Positions 1-7,361 are shown, counted from the first letter of the stretch. The stretch is DNA of 32,681 nt from Pseudomonas fluorescens (GCF_002837185.1 NZ_KZ478033.1:1-32681); one strand, 5' to 3'. Translations and numbers: made by a program. The notes: a model not told the origin generated them from the letters alone.

Positions 1-104
1 CGCCGCCACGCGCCATCCCTGGCGCGGGGCGGCTAACCCGGCGTCCTGCCGGGTTGCCCACGGATTCAAGCCTGCGTTCGGCCAGCGTGGTTTAACGGGG
101 CGCC
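1..104. repeat. intergenic repeat with two hairpins at window edge
   Basis: No gene is seen in 1-369. This part has two perfect hairpins: GCGCCA/TGGCGC at 10-25 and AACCCGGC/GCCGGGTT at 35-55. Bases 57-81 (25 nt) occur again as an exact inverted copy at 32640-32664, so the stretch belongs to a dispersed intergenic repeat. It resembles the long imperfect intergenic repeats of P. fluorescens genomes; the family name is not certain. It may continue to the left of the window. Confidence 0.6.
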
Positions 105-107
105 TGA

Positions 108-125
108 GATCAAGATCAAGATCAA
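108..125. repeat. short tandem repeat (GATCAA)x3
   Basis: Three perfect tandem copies of GATCAA follow directly after the edge repeat. From 126 to 250 I see no gene or clear signal. The hexamer is short and may be only a local slippage product. Confidence 0.7.
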
Positions 126-250
126 GAGCGACTCGCTTCGCATTGTGGTTAGTGTTGGGTGCTGGAGCGTTTGCTTCACTTCTTCCACATTGCGTTAGAA
201 CGGCTTAGGCCTTGGCCTAATGCCAGTCAATTAAGCGTACGCTGCCCTCT

Positions 251-347
251 GTAGGAGCGAGCTTGCTCGCGAAAAATGTCAACGATAACGCGTGTTTCCT
301 GCATGAACGCGGTGCCTGTGAGTTTTCGCGAGCAAGCTCGCTCCTAC
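251..347. repeat. REPIN, GTAGGAGCGAG family
   Basis: Two inverted REP sequences, GTAGGAGCGAGCTTGCTCGC at 251-270 and its complement ending at 347, enclose a short unrelated spacer. This is the REP doublet (REPIN) layout typical of P. fluorescens. A second member of the same family lies inside opmB at 30718-30819. It sits just beyond the 3' end of the leftward gene ending at 370 and could fold in that transcript. Confidence 0.9.
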
Positions 348-369
348 AAAAAGCCTTAACTGACTGGTA

Positions 370-1608
370 TTAAGCCTTCGCCGGGCCATTGCCGATCTGC
401 CAGACAAACGGCGGCTCGGTGCCATTGATCACCCAGTCGCCGACGATCCGCGCCTTGTAGATCAGCGGATTGTGCGATGACACTGTTCGCGCATTGCGCC
501 AGTGCCGGTCCAGGGCTTTGCCCTGACGTACATCGGAGGCCCCCAGGGCGTTGAACAGTTGGCTGGTGGCCCGCTGGATCAATTCCGACACGACCACCTG
601 GGCCGTCGCCGATTCGATCTCGGCGGCTACGTTGGCTTCGCGTTCGGCCACGTCATCGCCACCGAAGCGGGCCAGATAGGCCCGTTGCGCCGGCAGCGCG
701 GCCTGCAATGCGCTGGCACGGGCTGCGTAGACGAGCGCGGCGACTTCGCCCACCACCTGTTGCACCTGCGCGTCCTGGCTGACGTGCGGGGCGTTGCCGT
801 GGCTGTAGATGCGTTTGCGCGTGCGTACCTGATGGGCCACGTCGTTGAGCGCCGCATGGCCGATGCCGGCCAGGGTGGCGAGCAGCACCAGTTGATAAAA
901 CGCGGTCTGGTATTTGAAGCGGGTGGCGAAGTCGATCACGTTTTGCGCTTCGACCACGGCATCGGTAAAGCGCGTGGTGCCGCTGCCGGTGGTGCGTTGG
1001 CCAAAGCCGTCCCAGTCATCGCTTTGCACCACCCCAGGCTGGCGCGTGCGGGTGGCGGCGATGACGTCGCCGCCTGTGTCGCTGCGTTGGGCGTATACAT
1101 CGATCCAGTCGGAAAACAGGCTGCCGGTGCTGTAGAACTTTTCACCGTTGAGTGTCCAGTCGTTCCCGTTGGGGCTGACCTGGGTGACGACGTCGCCGAT
1201 CGCGACATTGCCGATTTCGGTCCAGGCGCAGCCGACGATGTCGCCGTCGACAAAGCGCTTGAACCACACCTCGCGCGCCGCGCCCGGCGGCGCATTCAGG
1301 CGGTCTTCGGCAAACGCAAAATGCCCGCGCAGGGCCTGGGGCACATTGGAGTCGGCGGCGGCGAGTTCGATCAACAGTTCGAACAGCTGCGGCAGCGACG
1401 CGCCGCCACCGCCATATTCCACCGGCACGCGCACCGCGCCGAAACCGGCTTCCTTCAACCAGCGGATCGGCTCATGGGGCAGGGTGCGGCTGTGTTCGCG
1501 TTCCACCGCGCCCGCGGCGATGCGCTCGAAGATGGGACGGAAGCGCTCGGCCAGGGCGGGGTAGTCGACGCCAACGGACAGCGGGTTGATGACATGTTGC
1601 TCGGTCAT
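370..1608 (-). CDS. acyl-CoA dehydrogenase-fold flavin monooxygenase, probable sulfur-source utilisation (SfnB/SfnC/DszC-like)
   Basis: The 412-residue protein has the acyl-CoA dehydrogenase fold order: an N-terminal helical domain with a YGGGGAS motif near residue 65, a beta domain with WTEIGN near 133 and NGEKFYSTG near 154, and a C-terminal helical bundle ending in HWRNARTVSSHNP. That last motif is typical of DszC/SfnB-type monooxygenases that use reduced flavin, not of true acyl-CoA dehydrogenases. The start at 1608 has an AGGAG ribosome site about 9 nt upstream. The gene is divergent from sfnG, which oxidises dimethyl sulfone, and both carry sigma-54-type promoters, so a role in scavenging organosulfur under sulfate limitation is likely. 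The exact substrate and the choice between sfnB, sfnC or another member cannot be settled here. It is cytoplasmic, with no signal peptide. Confidence 0.85.
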   Translation of the reverse strand: MTEQHVINPLSVGVDYPALAERFRPIFERIAAGAVEREHSRTLPHEPIRWLKEAGFGAVRVPVEYGGGGASLPQLFELLIELAAADSNVPQALRGHFAFAEDRLNAPPGAAREVWFKRFVDGDIVGCAWTEIGNVAIGDVVTQVSPNGNDWTLNGEKFYSTGSLFSDWIDVYAQRSDTGGDVIAATRTRQPGVVQSDDWDGFGQRTTGSGTTRFTDAVVEAQNVIDFATRFKYQTAFYQLVLLATLAGIGHAALNDVAHQVRTRKRIYSHGNAPHVSQDAQVQQVVGEVAALVYAARASALQAALPAQRAYLARFGGDDVAEREANVAAEIESATAQVVVSELIQRATSQLFNALGASDVRQGKALDRHWRNARTVSSHNPLIYKARIVGDWVINGTEPPFVWQIGNGPAKA

Positions 1609-1649
1609 GGGGGGGCGGCTCCTGGGCAGTGATCAAGTCCCAGGGTGTT

Positions 1650-1665
1650 TGCACAGTCCGTGCCG
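1650..1665 (-). promoter_or_regulatory. sigma-54 (-24/-12) promoter for the leftward monooxygenase gene
   Basis: On the minus strand the site reads CGGCACG, then four bases, then GTGCA, so the GG and GC dinucleotides have the exact 10-nt spacing of a -24/-12 promoter (consensus TGGCACG-N4-TTGCW). It matches 14 of the 16 positions, counting the free spacer. The predicted transcript start is near 1638, some 30 nt before the ATG at 1608. It mirrors the stronger site at 1823-1838. Confidence 0.6.
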
Positions 1666-1705
1666 GGCACTGCGGCCCGTGTTTACGGCGCGAGGACGCC
1701 AAATA

Positions 1706-1723
1706 CTGTTGCGCCAGCAACAG
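1706..1723. promoter_or_regulatory. inverted repeat, candidate enhancer site for a sigma-54 activator (SfnR-type)
   Basis: CTGTTGC and GCAACAG form a perfect 7-bp inverted repeat around GCCA. It lies between the two outward sigma-54 promoters, 41 bp from one -24 element and about 100 bp from the other, as an upstream activator site would. SfnR, a sigma-54 activator without a receiver domain, is known to control sfnG in P. putida. That this is its site is inferred, and sfnR itself is not in the window. Confidence 0.5.
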
Positions 1724-1766
1724 CGTTTGCACAAAACGCAGCGATTCATGACAGTCGCGGCGCTCC

Positions 1767-1788
1767 GCGCAACGCCCAGGTTGTGCGC
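1767..1788. promoter_or_regulatory. imperfect inverted repeat, possible second enhancer site
   Basis: GCGCAAC and GTTGTGCGC flank a 6-nt centre and share the CAAC/GTTG core with the perfect repeat at 1706-1723. The arms are imperfect. Enhancer-binding proteins often use two such sites. It lies 35 bp upstream of the sfnG -24 element. Confidence 0.35.
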
Positions 1789-1822
1789 CGCAGACCGCAA
1801 GGCCAGGGCCTTTGCGCGTGGC

Positions 1823-1838
1823 TGGCACGCTTGCTGCT
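1823..1838 (+). promoter_or_regulatory. sigma-54 (-24/-12) promoter of sfnG
   Basis: The site reads TGGCACG, then CTTG, then CTGCT. It matches the sigma-54 consensus TGGCACG-N4-TTGCW at every fixed position except one, with correct GG-GC spacing. The expected transcript start is near 1848, leaving a leader of about 28 nt that includes the GAGG ribosome site at 1864-1867. Sigma-54 dependence of sfnG is established in P. putida; here it is read from the sequence. Confidence 0.85.
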
Positions 1839-1875
1839 CAAGCCCTCCTACATTCCTTTGTGCGAGGTACCCCCA

Positions 1876-2961
1876 ATGAGTCAACACGCCGTGAAATTTG
1901 CCTATTGGGTGCCCAACGTCAGCGGTGGGCTGGTGGTCAGCAAGATCGAGCAGCGCACCCACTGGGGCATCGACTACAACCGTAAACTGGCGCAACTGGC
2001 CGAAGCCGCCGGCTTTGAATATGGCCTGACCCAGATTCGTTTCACCGCCGGCTACGGCGCCGAGAATCAGCACGAGTCGGTGGCGTTCAGCCACGCGTTG
2101 CTGGCGGCCACCACCACCCTCAAGGTGATTGCGGCGATCCTGCCGGGCCCGTGGCAGCCGGCGCTGGCGGCCAAGCAGTTGGCGACCATCGACCAGCTCA
2201 CCAACGGCCGCATCGCGGTGAATATCGTCAGCGGCTGGTTCAAGGGCGAGTTCCAGGCCATCGGCGAACCGTGGCTGGAGCACGATGAGCGCTATCGTCG
2301 TTCCGAAGAATTCATTCGCGCCTTGAAAGGCATCTGGACCCAGGACGATTTCACCTTCAAGGGTGACTTTTACCGTTTCAACAATTACACCCTCAAGCCC
2401 AAGCCCCTGGGACAGCCCGAAGTGTTCCAGGGCGGGAGTTCAAGGGCGGCGCGCGACATGGCGGCGCGGGTGTCGGACTGGTACTTCACCAACGGCAACA
2501 CCCCCGAAGGCATCAAGGCCCAGGTCGACGATATCCGCGCCAAGGCGGCGGCCAATAACCATTCGGTAAAGATCGGCGTCAACGCTTTTGTGATCGCTCG
2601 CGATACCGAAGAAGAGGCGCGCGCCGTGCTGGCGGACATCATCGACAAAGCCGACCCGGAAGCGGTCAACGCCTTCGGTGATGCCGCCAGACAAGCGGGC
2701 AAGGCGTCACCGGAAGGCGAAGGCAACTGGGCCAAGTCCAGTTTCGAGGACCTGGTGCAATACAACGACGGCTTCAAGACCAACCTTATCGGCACCCCGC
2801 AGCAGATTGCCGAGCGCATCGTCGCGCTCAAGGCGGTGGGCGTGGACCTGGTGCTGGCCGGCTTCCTGCATTTTCAGGAGGAGGTGGAGTACTTCGGCAA
2901 GCGCGTGTTGCCGCTGGTGCGTGAACTGGAGGCCAAGGCCCTCGTCAAGCAGGTGGCCTGA
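1876..2961 (+). CDS. sfnG: dimethyl sulfone monooxygenase SfnG
   Basis: This 361-residue luciferase-like, FMNH2-dependent monooxygenase oxidises dimethyl sulfone to methanesulfinate, so that sulfur can be used during sulfate starvation. The opening SQHAVKFAYWVPNVSGGLV, the early TQIRFTAGYG, the central NIVSGWFKGEFQAIGEPW and the closing FLHFQEEVEYFGKRVLPL follow SfnG closely. The start at 1876 is preferred because GAGG lies 8 nt upstream and the protein then begins like family members; the reading frame is open further upstream (from 1645) but that stretch holds the promoter. It is cytoplasmic and would need a reduced-flavin supplier (SfnF in other species), which is not in the window. It is driven by the sigma-54 promoter at 1823-1838. 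Confidence 0.95.
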   Translation: MSQHAVKFAYWVPNVSGGLVVSKIEQRTHWGIDYNRKLAQLAEAAGFEYGLTQIRFTAGYGAENQHESVAFSHALLAATTTLKVIAAILPGPWQPALAAKQLATIDQLTNGRIAVNIVSGWFKGEFQAIGEPWLEHDERYRRSEEFIRALKGIWTQDDFTFKGDFYRFNNYTLKPKPLGQPEVFQGGSSRAARDMAARVSDWYFTNGNTPEGIKAQVDDIRAKAAANNHSVKIGVNAFVIARDTEEEARAVLADIIDKADPEAVNAFGDAARQAGKASPEGEGNWAKSSFEDLVQYNDGFKTNLIGTPQQIAERIVALKAVGVDLVLAGFLHFQEEVEYFGKRVLPLVRELEAKALVKQVA

Positions 2962-2974
2962 CCCGATTGATCGT

Positions 2975-2993
2975 TCCCACGCCGAGCGTGGGA
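2975..2993. terminator. short palindrome between convergent genes
   Basis: TCCCACGC and GCGTGGGA form an 8-bp stem around CGA, between the 3' ends of sfnG (2961) and map (3019). It has no T-run on either strand. It is related to the perfect palindrome at 15968-16000, so it may be a small dispersed repeat that also serves as a transcript end. Confidence 0.45.
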
Positions 2994-3018
2994 CGGTCGT
3001 ACTCCGGTTCTGTGCGGT

Positions 3019-3774
3019 TCAGGCTGTCGGTTGCAGGGTCAACACCTCAAACCCATCCGCCGTCACCGCCACCGTATGTTCCCACTGCGCCGACAGGCTG
3101 TTGTCTTTGGTCACCACCGTCCAGCCATCCTTGAGACTGCGCACTTTGGCGCTGCCCTGGTTGAGCATCGGCTCGATGGTAAACACCATGCCTTCGCGCA
3201 GCGCCAGCCCGGTGCCGGGACGGCCGAAGTGCAGGATCTGCGGCTCTTCGTGCATTTCCCGGCCGATGCCATGGCCGCAGTATTCACGCACCACGCTGTA
3301 GCCGTTGGCCTGCGCATGGTGTTGGATCGCATAGCCGATATCTCCCAGGCGCGCGCCGGGCTTGACCTGGCGGATGCCGGCCCACATCGCTTCGAAGGTC
3401 ATTTCTACCAGGCGTCGCGCCTTGGGGGTCACCGTGCCGATCATGTACATCTTGCTGGAGTCGGCGATAAAGCCGCCTTTTTCCAGGGTGATGTCGATGT
3501 TGATGATGTCGCCATCTTTAAGGATTTGCTTCGCGCTGGGCATGCCGTGACACACCACTTCATTGATCGATGTATTGATGCTGAAGGGGTAGTCATATTG
3601 CCCGAGGCTGGCCGGGCGGGCCTGCAATTCCTGGCGGATGAAGGTTTCGACGGCGCTGTCCAGTTCCAGGGTGGAGCGGCCGGCGGCGACGAAGCCGTCG
3701 AGCATGCTGAACACCTGGGCCAGCAGGCGCCCGGACTCGCGCATCAGCGCAAGCTGTTGTGGCGTCTTGATCAT
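3019..3774 (-). CDS. map: type I methionine aminopeptidase, accessory copy
   Basis: The 251-residue cytoplasmic enzyme removes the initiator methionine from new proteins. All five metal ligands of the pita-bread fold are present: D94 (NIDIT), D105 (IADSSK), H168 (GHGIG), E201 (TIEPM) and E232 (WEHT). The ATG at 3774 is chosen because the protein then has the normal length of the short bacterial type I form and because this ATG overlaps the TGA of the upstream ParD-like gene (ATGA), a sign of coupled translation. The open frame continues upstream to 4083, but that part covers the ParD-like gene in another frame. The neighbours are not rpsB or tsf, so this is probably a paralogue of the housekeeping map gene. 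The link to a ParD-like partner suggests regulated expression. Confidence 0.93.
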   Translation of the reverse strand: MIKTPQQLALMRESGRLLAQVFSMLDGFVAAGRSTLELDSAVETFIRQELQARPASLGQYDYPFSINTSINEVVCHGMPSAKQILKDGDIINIDITLEKGGFIADSSKMYMIGTVTPKARRLVEMTFEAMWAGIRQVKPGARLGDIGYAIQHHAQANGYSVVREYCGHGIGREMHEEPQILHFGRPGTGLALREGMVFTIEPMLNQGSAKVRSLKDGWTVVTKDNSLSAQWEHTVAVTADGFEVLTLQPTA

Positions 3775-3974
3775 TGGCTGCGCCCCCTGATCAGGTCGGG
3801 TTTGTCCAGCAACAGTTTGTTGATCAGGTCGTTGTAGGGCAACTGAGGATTGAGCTCGGCAAGCAGGCCGATCTTGATCCAGAACTCGGCCTGGGCGTTG
3901 ATGGAACGGTCCATCGCGGCGCTGGCCAGGCGTAGTTGTTCGTGCAATTGGTCGGTGATTTTGACGATGCCCAT
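3771..3974 (-). CDS. ParD-like ribbon-helix-helix protein
   Basis: This small protein (67 residues from ATG 3974, or 70 from GTG 3983) begins GIVKITDQLHEQLRLAS and continues RSINAQAEFWIKIG. That is the beta-strand/helix/helix pattern of ribbon-helix-helix DNA-binding proteins of the ParD-like family. No ParE-type toxin follows; instead the stop overlaps the start of map by 4 nt. It may repress its own operon through the CGTAT half-sites at 3973-4022. Neither possible start has a strong ribosome site, so the N-terminus is uncertain. Function as an antitoxin is not shown. Confidence 0.75.
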   Translation of the reverse strand: MGIVKITDQLHEQLRLASAAMDRSINAQAEFWIKIGLLAELNPQLPYNDLINKLLLDKPDLIRGRSQ

Positions 3975-3995
3975 ACGCTTCACTGTGAGAATTCA

Positions 3996-4022
3996 ATATA
4001 CGAAGCGTATATGTTTCGTATG
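3996..4022. promoter_or_regulatory. clustered ATACG/CGTAT half-sites, candidate autoregulatory operator
   Basis: ATATACG and CGTATAT form a perfect 7-bp inverted repeat around AAG (3996-4012). A further CGTAT follows at 4017-4021, and an ATACG lies at 3974-3978, over the start of the ParD-like gene. Ribbon-helix-helix repressors bind arrays of short half-sites at their own promoters, so this is a plausible operator for the ParD-like protein. The link is inferred from position and repeat pattern. Confidence 0.5.
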
Positions 4023-4124
4023 TTTTGCGAAAGCCCCGCTCGACGCTTGGTTGACCCGTTGATTGATTACCACATGTTGCCAAAAAATCGGCTACTTCAA
4101 ATGCGCCTGATGTGAGACGGGCGG

Positions 4125-4136
4125 TTAAACGTTTAA
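4125..4136. promoter_or_regulatory. 12-bp palindrome resembling a Cra/FruR-type operator
   Basis: TTAAACGTTTAA is a perfect palindrome in the 4084-4344 intergenic region, between the divergent ParD-like/map pair and the DUF1652 gene. It differs by one base from the TTAAACGTTTCA operator I recall for Cra (FruR) of P. putida. No fructose genes are nearby, so it could also be bound by another LacI-family regulator or be chance. Apart from this and the hairpin at 4280-4297 I see nothing else in the gap. Confidence 0.3.
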
Positions 4137-4279
4137 TCGGCGCGGTTCGGCGACGATGGGTGCGGCGGAATTTACCTCATATAAGCAAGCGCTGAGCTTA
4201 TGAAGAAAGGTTACAACAGGGGTGGATTTTGCCGAGTAGGCTTCTTTGTTGAAGGCGTCTTCCAAGGCCGGTAAGACGT

Positions 4280-4297
4280 GGCAGGCAAGTGCCTGCC
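4280..4297 (+). promoter_or_regulatory. hairpin in the leader of the DUF1652 gene
   Basis: GGCAGGC and GCCTGCC form a perfect 7-bp stem with an AAGT loop, 48 nt upstream of the start codon. No T-run follows, so it is not a standard terminator. It could stabilise the leader or be a protein-binding hairpin. Confidence 0.4.
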
Positions 4298-4344
4298 GGA
4301 CCCCATAAAAACTGTTGGCAGTCTCAAACAAGGAGAGGTTAGCC

Positions 4345-4611
4345 ATGCTTTCGGAATTAGAGCTTCGCAGTATTATTGAAGGAAGTTTCCTGCCTAAGCG
4401 GTGTGAGTGCACCAAAGCCGAAGATGCTTCGCTGACGATCAAGGTGTACGACGACCGCGACCGTGATCGCGTGGAGTTGGAGGTCAAAGGTATCAGCGCG
4501 GACAGACTCGACAGCAGTCGCGCCATTTGCAACCTGATCGCCGGGCTGCGTGAAGACCTCAAGCATGCTCACACGCCTGCCCAGCAGCGAGCAGGAGGGC
4601 GTGGATTTTAA
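4345..4611 (+). CDS. DUF1652 family protein
   Basis: The 88-residue protein opens LSELELRSIIEGSFLPKRCEC and has the conserved late segment SSRAICNLIAGLREDL of the DUF1652 family, small cytoplasmic proteins common in Pseudomonas with no known function. The start at 4345 has a strong AGGAGAGG ribosome site 6 nt upstream. The last 15 residues (HAHTPAQQRAGGRGF) are low-complexity and not typical of the family. It is transcribed alone and converges on the autotransporter gene. Confidence 0.85.
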   Translation: MLSELELRSIIEGSFLPKRCECTKAEDASLTIKVYDDRDRDRVELEVKGISADRLDSSRAICNLIAGLREDLKHAHTPAQQRAGGRGF

Positions 4612-4640
4612 GAGCGCGCCTGGCTGCGCGTTGACTTGGA

Positions 4641-4660
4641 GGCCTGGCAGTGACCAGGCC
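4641..4660. terminator. stem-loop between convergent genes
   Basis: GGCCTGG and CCAGGCC pair around CAGTGA, midway between the stops of the DUF1652 gene (4611) and the autotransporter (4678). No U-tract is seen on either strand, so termination efficiency is doubtful. Confidence 0.45.
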
Positions 4661-4677
4661 CCTGAGCCTCGTGCTGT

Positions 4678-7284
4678 TCACCAGCTCATGCGCACCCCGG
4701 CGGTGCCGCCCACACCCTCCTGGGCGTTGCCGTCCAGATTGGTGGAGTAGTCCGCCGCCAGGTAAACACTCACCGCCGGCGACAAGTGGGCGATAACCCC
4801 GACGCCGACATCGGCGGTGGACGACGCGTGATCGCTCTTGATGCGGTCCACATCGTCGTAGGTCACCGTGTCGCTGCCGCCGAAGGTGCGCCAGGCGTTG
4901 GCGCGCGCATACGGTTCGACAGGCGTGGTGCCCACCCGGTAGCGGCCCTTGACGCGGGCACCCAGACGGCCGGTCCAGTACGCCTGGGAGTCGAACGATA
5001 CCTTGGATATACCGTCGTTCTGGTTGTCCAGGTCAAGGGTCTGGCGGATCACCTGGAACTGCGGTTCCAGCACCCAATGTTCGGAAACGGTGACTGGATA
5101 ACCCGCTTCGGCGGAGAGCGCCAGGGCACGGCCCTTGGTGTCCGCCTTCACGCCACGGTCGGACTTGCTGTCACCGTCCAGGCGTGTGCCCATGGCGACC
5201 AGGTCGATGTACCAGCCTTTGGGGTCGGTGAGGGTCCAGTAGGCGCCGAAGTTATCACCGTCGAGTTTGATCCGCCCGGAGCGCCGGTCCTGAAAGCCTT
5301 CGGCAAAACCTTTCACGTCGCCGCGCAAGCGACTCTGCCCGATGAACAGGCCGAAGCGTTGCAGTTGCCCGCCGCTGGTTTGCGCAGCGTAGAGGTCATG
5401 CCCCACCTGATAACCCTTGACGCTGCCGTCTAAGCTTGGCGACACGGTGCCCGACCAGTGCTTGTTGAAATCGCCGCCATAGGCACGCGCCCAACCGGCC
5501 GCAACTGCTCCCGTTTCAGTGAGCAGGCTTTGCTCGCCCTGGCGTTCATGAAACGTGCCCAGGGCCATCCGGGTCATTATGTGCGCGGCCGGGACCACCA
5601 CCGAATACACCGGCACTTCCAGGCGATACAGCGGGATGGGTGCGGCACCGACCACGGCTGTTGGCAGCGCCGGGCTGCTGGCGGCGGGTTGCGGTGAATT
5701 GGCTGCCGCGACCTGGCTCGGCGGGGGCGCCGGGGGCTCGATCGGCGCGACCGGTTGCGCGGTCGGCGGCTCCACCGGTGGTTCATCGGGGTCGACGACA
5801 GGAGGCGTCGGCGTAATCGGTGCAACAGGTACCACCACCGGCGGGGTGGGCGGTACCGGCGGGACGGAGGGTGGCTGCACGGCCACCACCGAAGAGCGCA
5901 GGTACCAGTTGTTTTCCGTGCCGGCGGTCACGCCGCCTTTGAACAGCCGATATTCATAGGCACCGGCCGACACCGAGCCCTTCAACGCAAAGGCATCTGC
6001 GCTGCTGGTCGCGCCGTTGAGGGCCTGGACCACCTCGATGCCACTGTGTTGAGTCAGCCCGCCTGCACCGCCAAGATTGATGACGCCCAGTTGCGTGTGA
6101 CCGCTGATAATGCCGTCGGACACCACCAGCTTGTCGGTAGCGGAGTTGTCATCACCGAGGACGCTTTGCAGCCACAGCTGGCCGTTATTGCCCACATAGT
6201 TGCCGTGCACCGTCAATGAACTGTTCGCGCGGTTGTCGGTGGTCATGTCAAGGGTGCCGGCGTTGTTCAGCGTCGCCAATTGGCCCGCCGTGTAAGGGCG
6301 GATTGCGCCCTGGCTCACCGCCAGGGTACTGCTGCCATCGATGTTGAACGTACCGGTGTTGCTCGCACTGTCACCGAGGAAAAAGTCCCCGACCAGATCA
6401 ACGCGCGAGGCGTTGTTGAGATTGACCGTCTCCCAGCCGACATAACGCGCGGCGGTACTGGAGGTGGTGTTATCGAAGGTCAGTTGATCATTGCCCAGGC
6501 CGCCGTCAATCGACGGCGTGGCGGCCAGCCGGCTTTCAGTAAGACCGCTGAGCAGGGCGTTATCGTCACCATCGCCCATCAAGACTGAAGACTGGACCTC
6601 ACCGCCATTGCTCCAGGTGAATGTGTCGTTGCCGAAACTGGCGCGGATTTCACCTTTGATCACGCCGCCGCTCACCCGGATGATGTCATCGCCGCCACTG
6701 GTGCTGATATTGCCGCCTACGCTGGCTGTTCCCGAGATGTCGACCCTGTCCTTGCCGAACCCGGCGACCAGGTTGCCGAGGATCTCGCCGCCGGTCATCT
6801 CGTATTCGTTATCGTCCAGCCTCAGGTCGACCCGGCCAATCGTGCCGGCGGTTTGTCGCGCCACGTCACCGTCGACGAATTCCCTTTCGATGACACCGCC
6901 GGTCATCAGGAAGGTATCGCGGCCATCGCCCTGCGCCAGGGAAACAATCCGCCCGCCGTTCATGACGAAGTCATCGATGCCGGTGCCTTGTTGCACAGCG
7001 CCCAGGATACTGCCGGCATCGATCAGGATTCGATCTTGGCCCGCGCCGAACGTGACAGGGCCGTTGACGGTTCCCGTACCACCGGCGGGCAGCGTCAGAC
7101 GATTGTTGCCCAGAAGATCGGTGAGCCCGGCGGTGCTGGTGCCGCTGTCGCAGACGAACGTGTCGTCACCTGGACCGGGGCTGAAAGCGCACGCGGCATG
7201 CGCGGGCTGGGGAGTGAAGTACTGCAGTGAAAGAATGCCGACAGCAATAACGGCTCGGGTTGGAAAACCAGATGCCTTGGTCAT
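4678..7284 (-). CDS. autotransporter (type Va) with repeat-rich passenger
   Basis: The 868-residue protein has a signal peptide ending at PAHA (residue 30), a passenger at about 31-460, a proline-rich linker at 469-540, and a C-terminal outer-membrane beta-barrel from about 590 that ends in the aromatic residue expected for barrel insertion (final RMSW). The passenger region 60-270 is built of units of about 20 residues with a G-x-D-(D/T)-F pattern followed by GG, which suggests a beta-solenoid. Residues 300-460 resemble a pertactin-type stabilising region. AGGA lies 6 nt before ATG 7284. No protease triad is evident. It is a surface protein, possibly for adhesion or biofilm, but its ligand is unknown. 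It is transcribed alone, between two terminator-like stems. Confidence 0.9.
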   Translation of the reverse strand: MTKASGFPTRAVIAVGILSLQYFTPQPAHAACAFSPGPGDDTFVCDSGTSTAGLTDLLGNNRLTLPAGGTGTVNGPVTFGAGQDRILIDAGSILGAVQQGTGIDDFVMNGGRIVSLAQGDGRDTFLMTGGVIEREFVDGDVARQTAGTIGRVDLRLDDNEYEMTGGEILGNLVAGFGKDRVDISGTASVGGNISTSGGDDIIRVSGGVIKGEIRASFGNDTFTWSNGGEVQSSVLMGDGDDNALLSGLTESRLAATPSIDGGLGNDQLTFDNTTSSTAARYVGWETVNLNNASRVDLVGDFFLGDSASNTGTFNIDGSSTLAVSQGAIRPYTAGQLATLNNAGTLDMTTDNRANSSLTVHGNYVGNNGQLWLQSVLGDDNSATDKLVVSDGIISGHTQLGVINLGGAGGLTQHSGIEVVQALNGATSSADAFALKGSVSAGAYEYRLFKGGVTAGTENNWYLRSSVVAVQPPSVPPVPPTPPVVVPVAPITPTPPVVDPDEPPVEPPTAQPVAPIEPPAPPPSQVAAANSPQPAASSPALPTAVVGAAPIPLYRLEVPVYSVVVPAAHIMTRMALGTFHERQGEQSLLTETGAVAAGWARAYGGDFNKHWSGTVSPSLDGSVKGYQVGHDLYAAQTSGGQLQRFGLFIGQSRLRGDVKGFAEGFQDRRSGRIKLDGDNFGAYWTLTDPKGWYIDLVAMGTRLDGDSKSDRGVKADTKGRALALSAEAGYPVTVSEHWVLEPQFQVIRQTLDLDNQNDGISKVSFDSQAYWTGRLGARVKGRYRVGTTPVEPYARANAWRTFGGSDTVTYDDVDRIKSDHASSTADVGVGVIAHLSPAVSVYLAADYSTNLDGNAQEGVGGTAGVRMSW

Positions 7285-7323
7285 GACGCGTCCTACGTAT
7301 TGTTTTAATTACTGCTGTTCTTC

Positions 7324-7351
7324 GGTGTAGCACAGGTTCGCTGCGTGGCAA
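7324..7351 (-). promoter_or_regulatory. possible sigma-70 promoter of the autotransporter
   Basis: On the minus strand TTGCCA and TACACC are 16 bp apart in the short space between the mannitol operon terminator and the autotransporter start at 7284. The -10 is a weak match. Position supports it more than sequence does. Confidence 0.3.
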
Positions 7352-7361
7352 GGTTTTTGGA

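Noticed and set aside
502..1632. A 376-codon rightward reading frame antisense to the monooxygenase gene
   Set aside because: It mirrors the codon pattern of the real gene, as expected in high-GC DNA, and has no recognisable motif. The same holds for long antisense frames over mtl and mux genes.
1645..1875. A longer SfnG beginning at 1645
   Set aside because: The extra part contains the sigma-54 promoters and inverted repeats, and SfnG starts at 1876 with a ribosome site.
3775..4083. A 103-codon N-terminal extension of the methionine aminopeptidase
   Set aside because: It covers the ParD-like gene in another frame and has no family similarity; the 251-residue form is complete.
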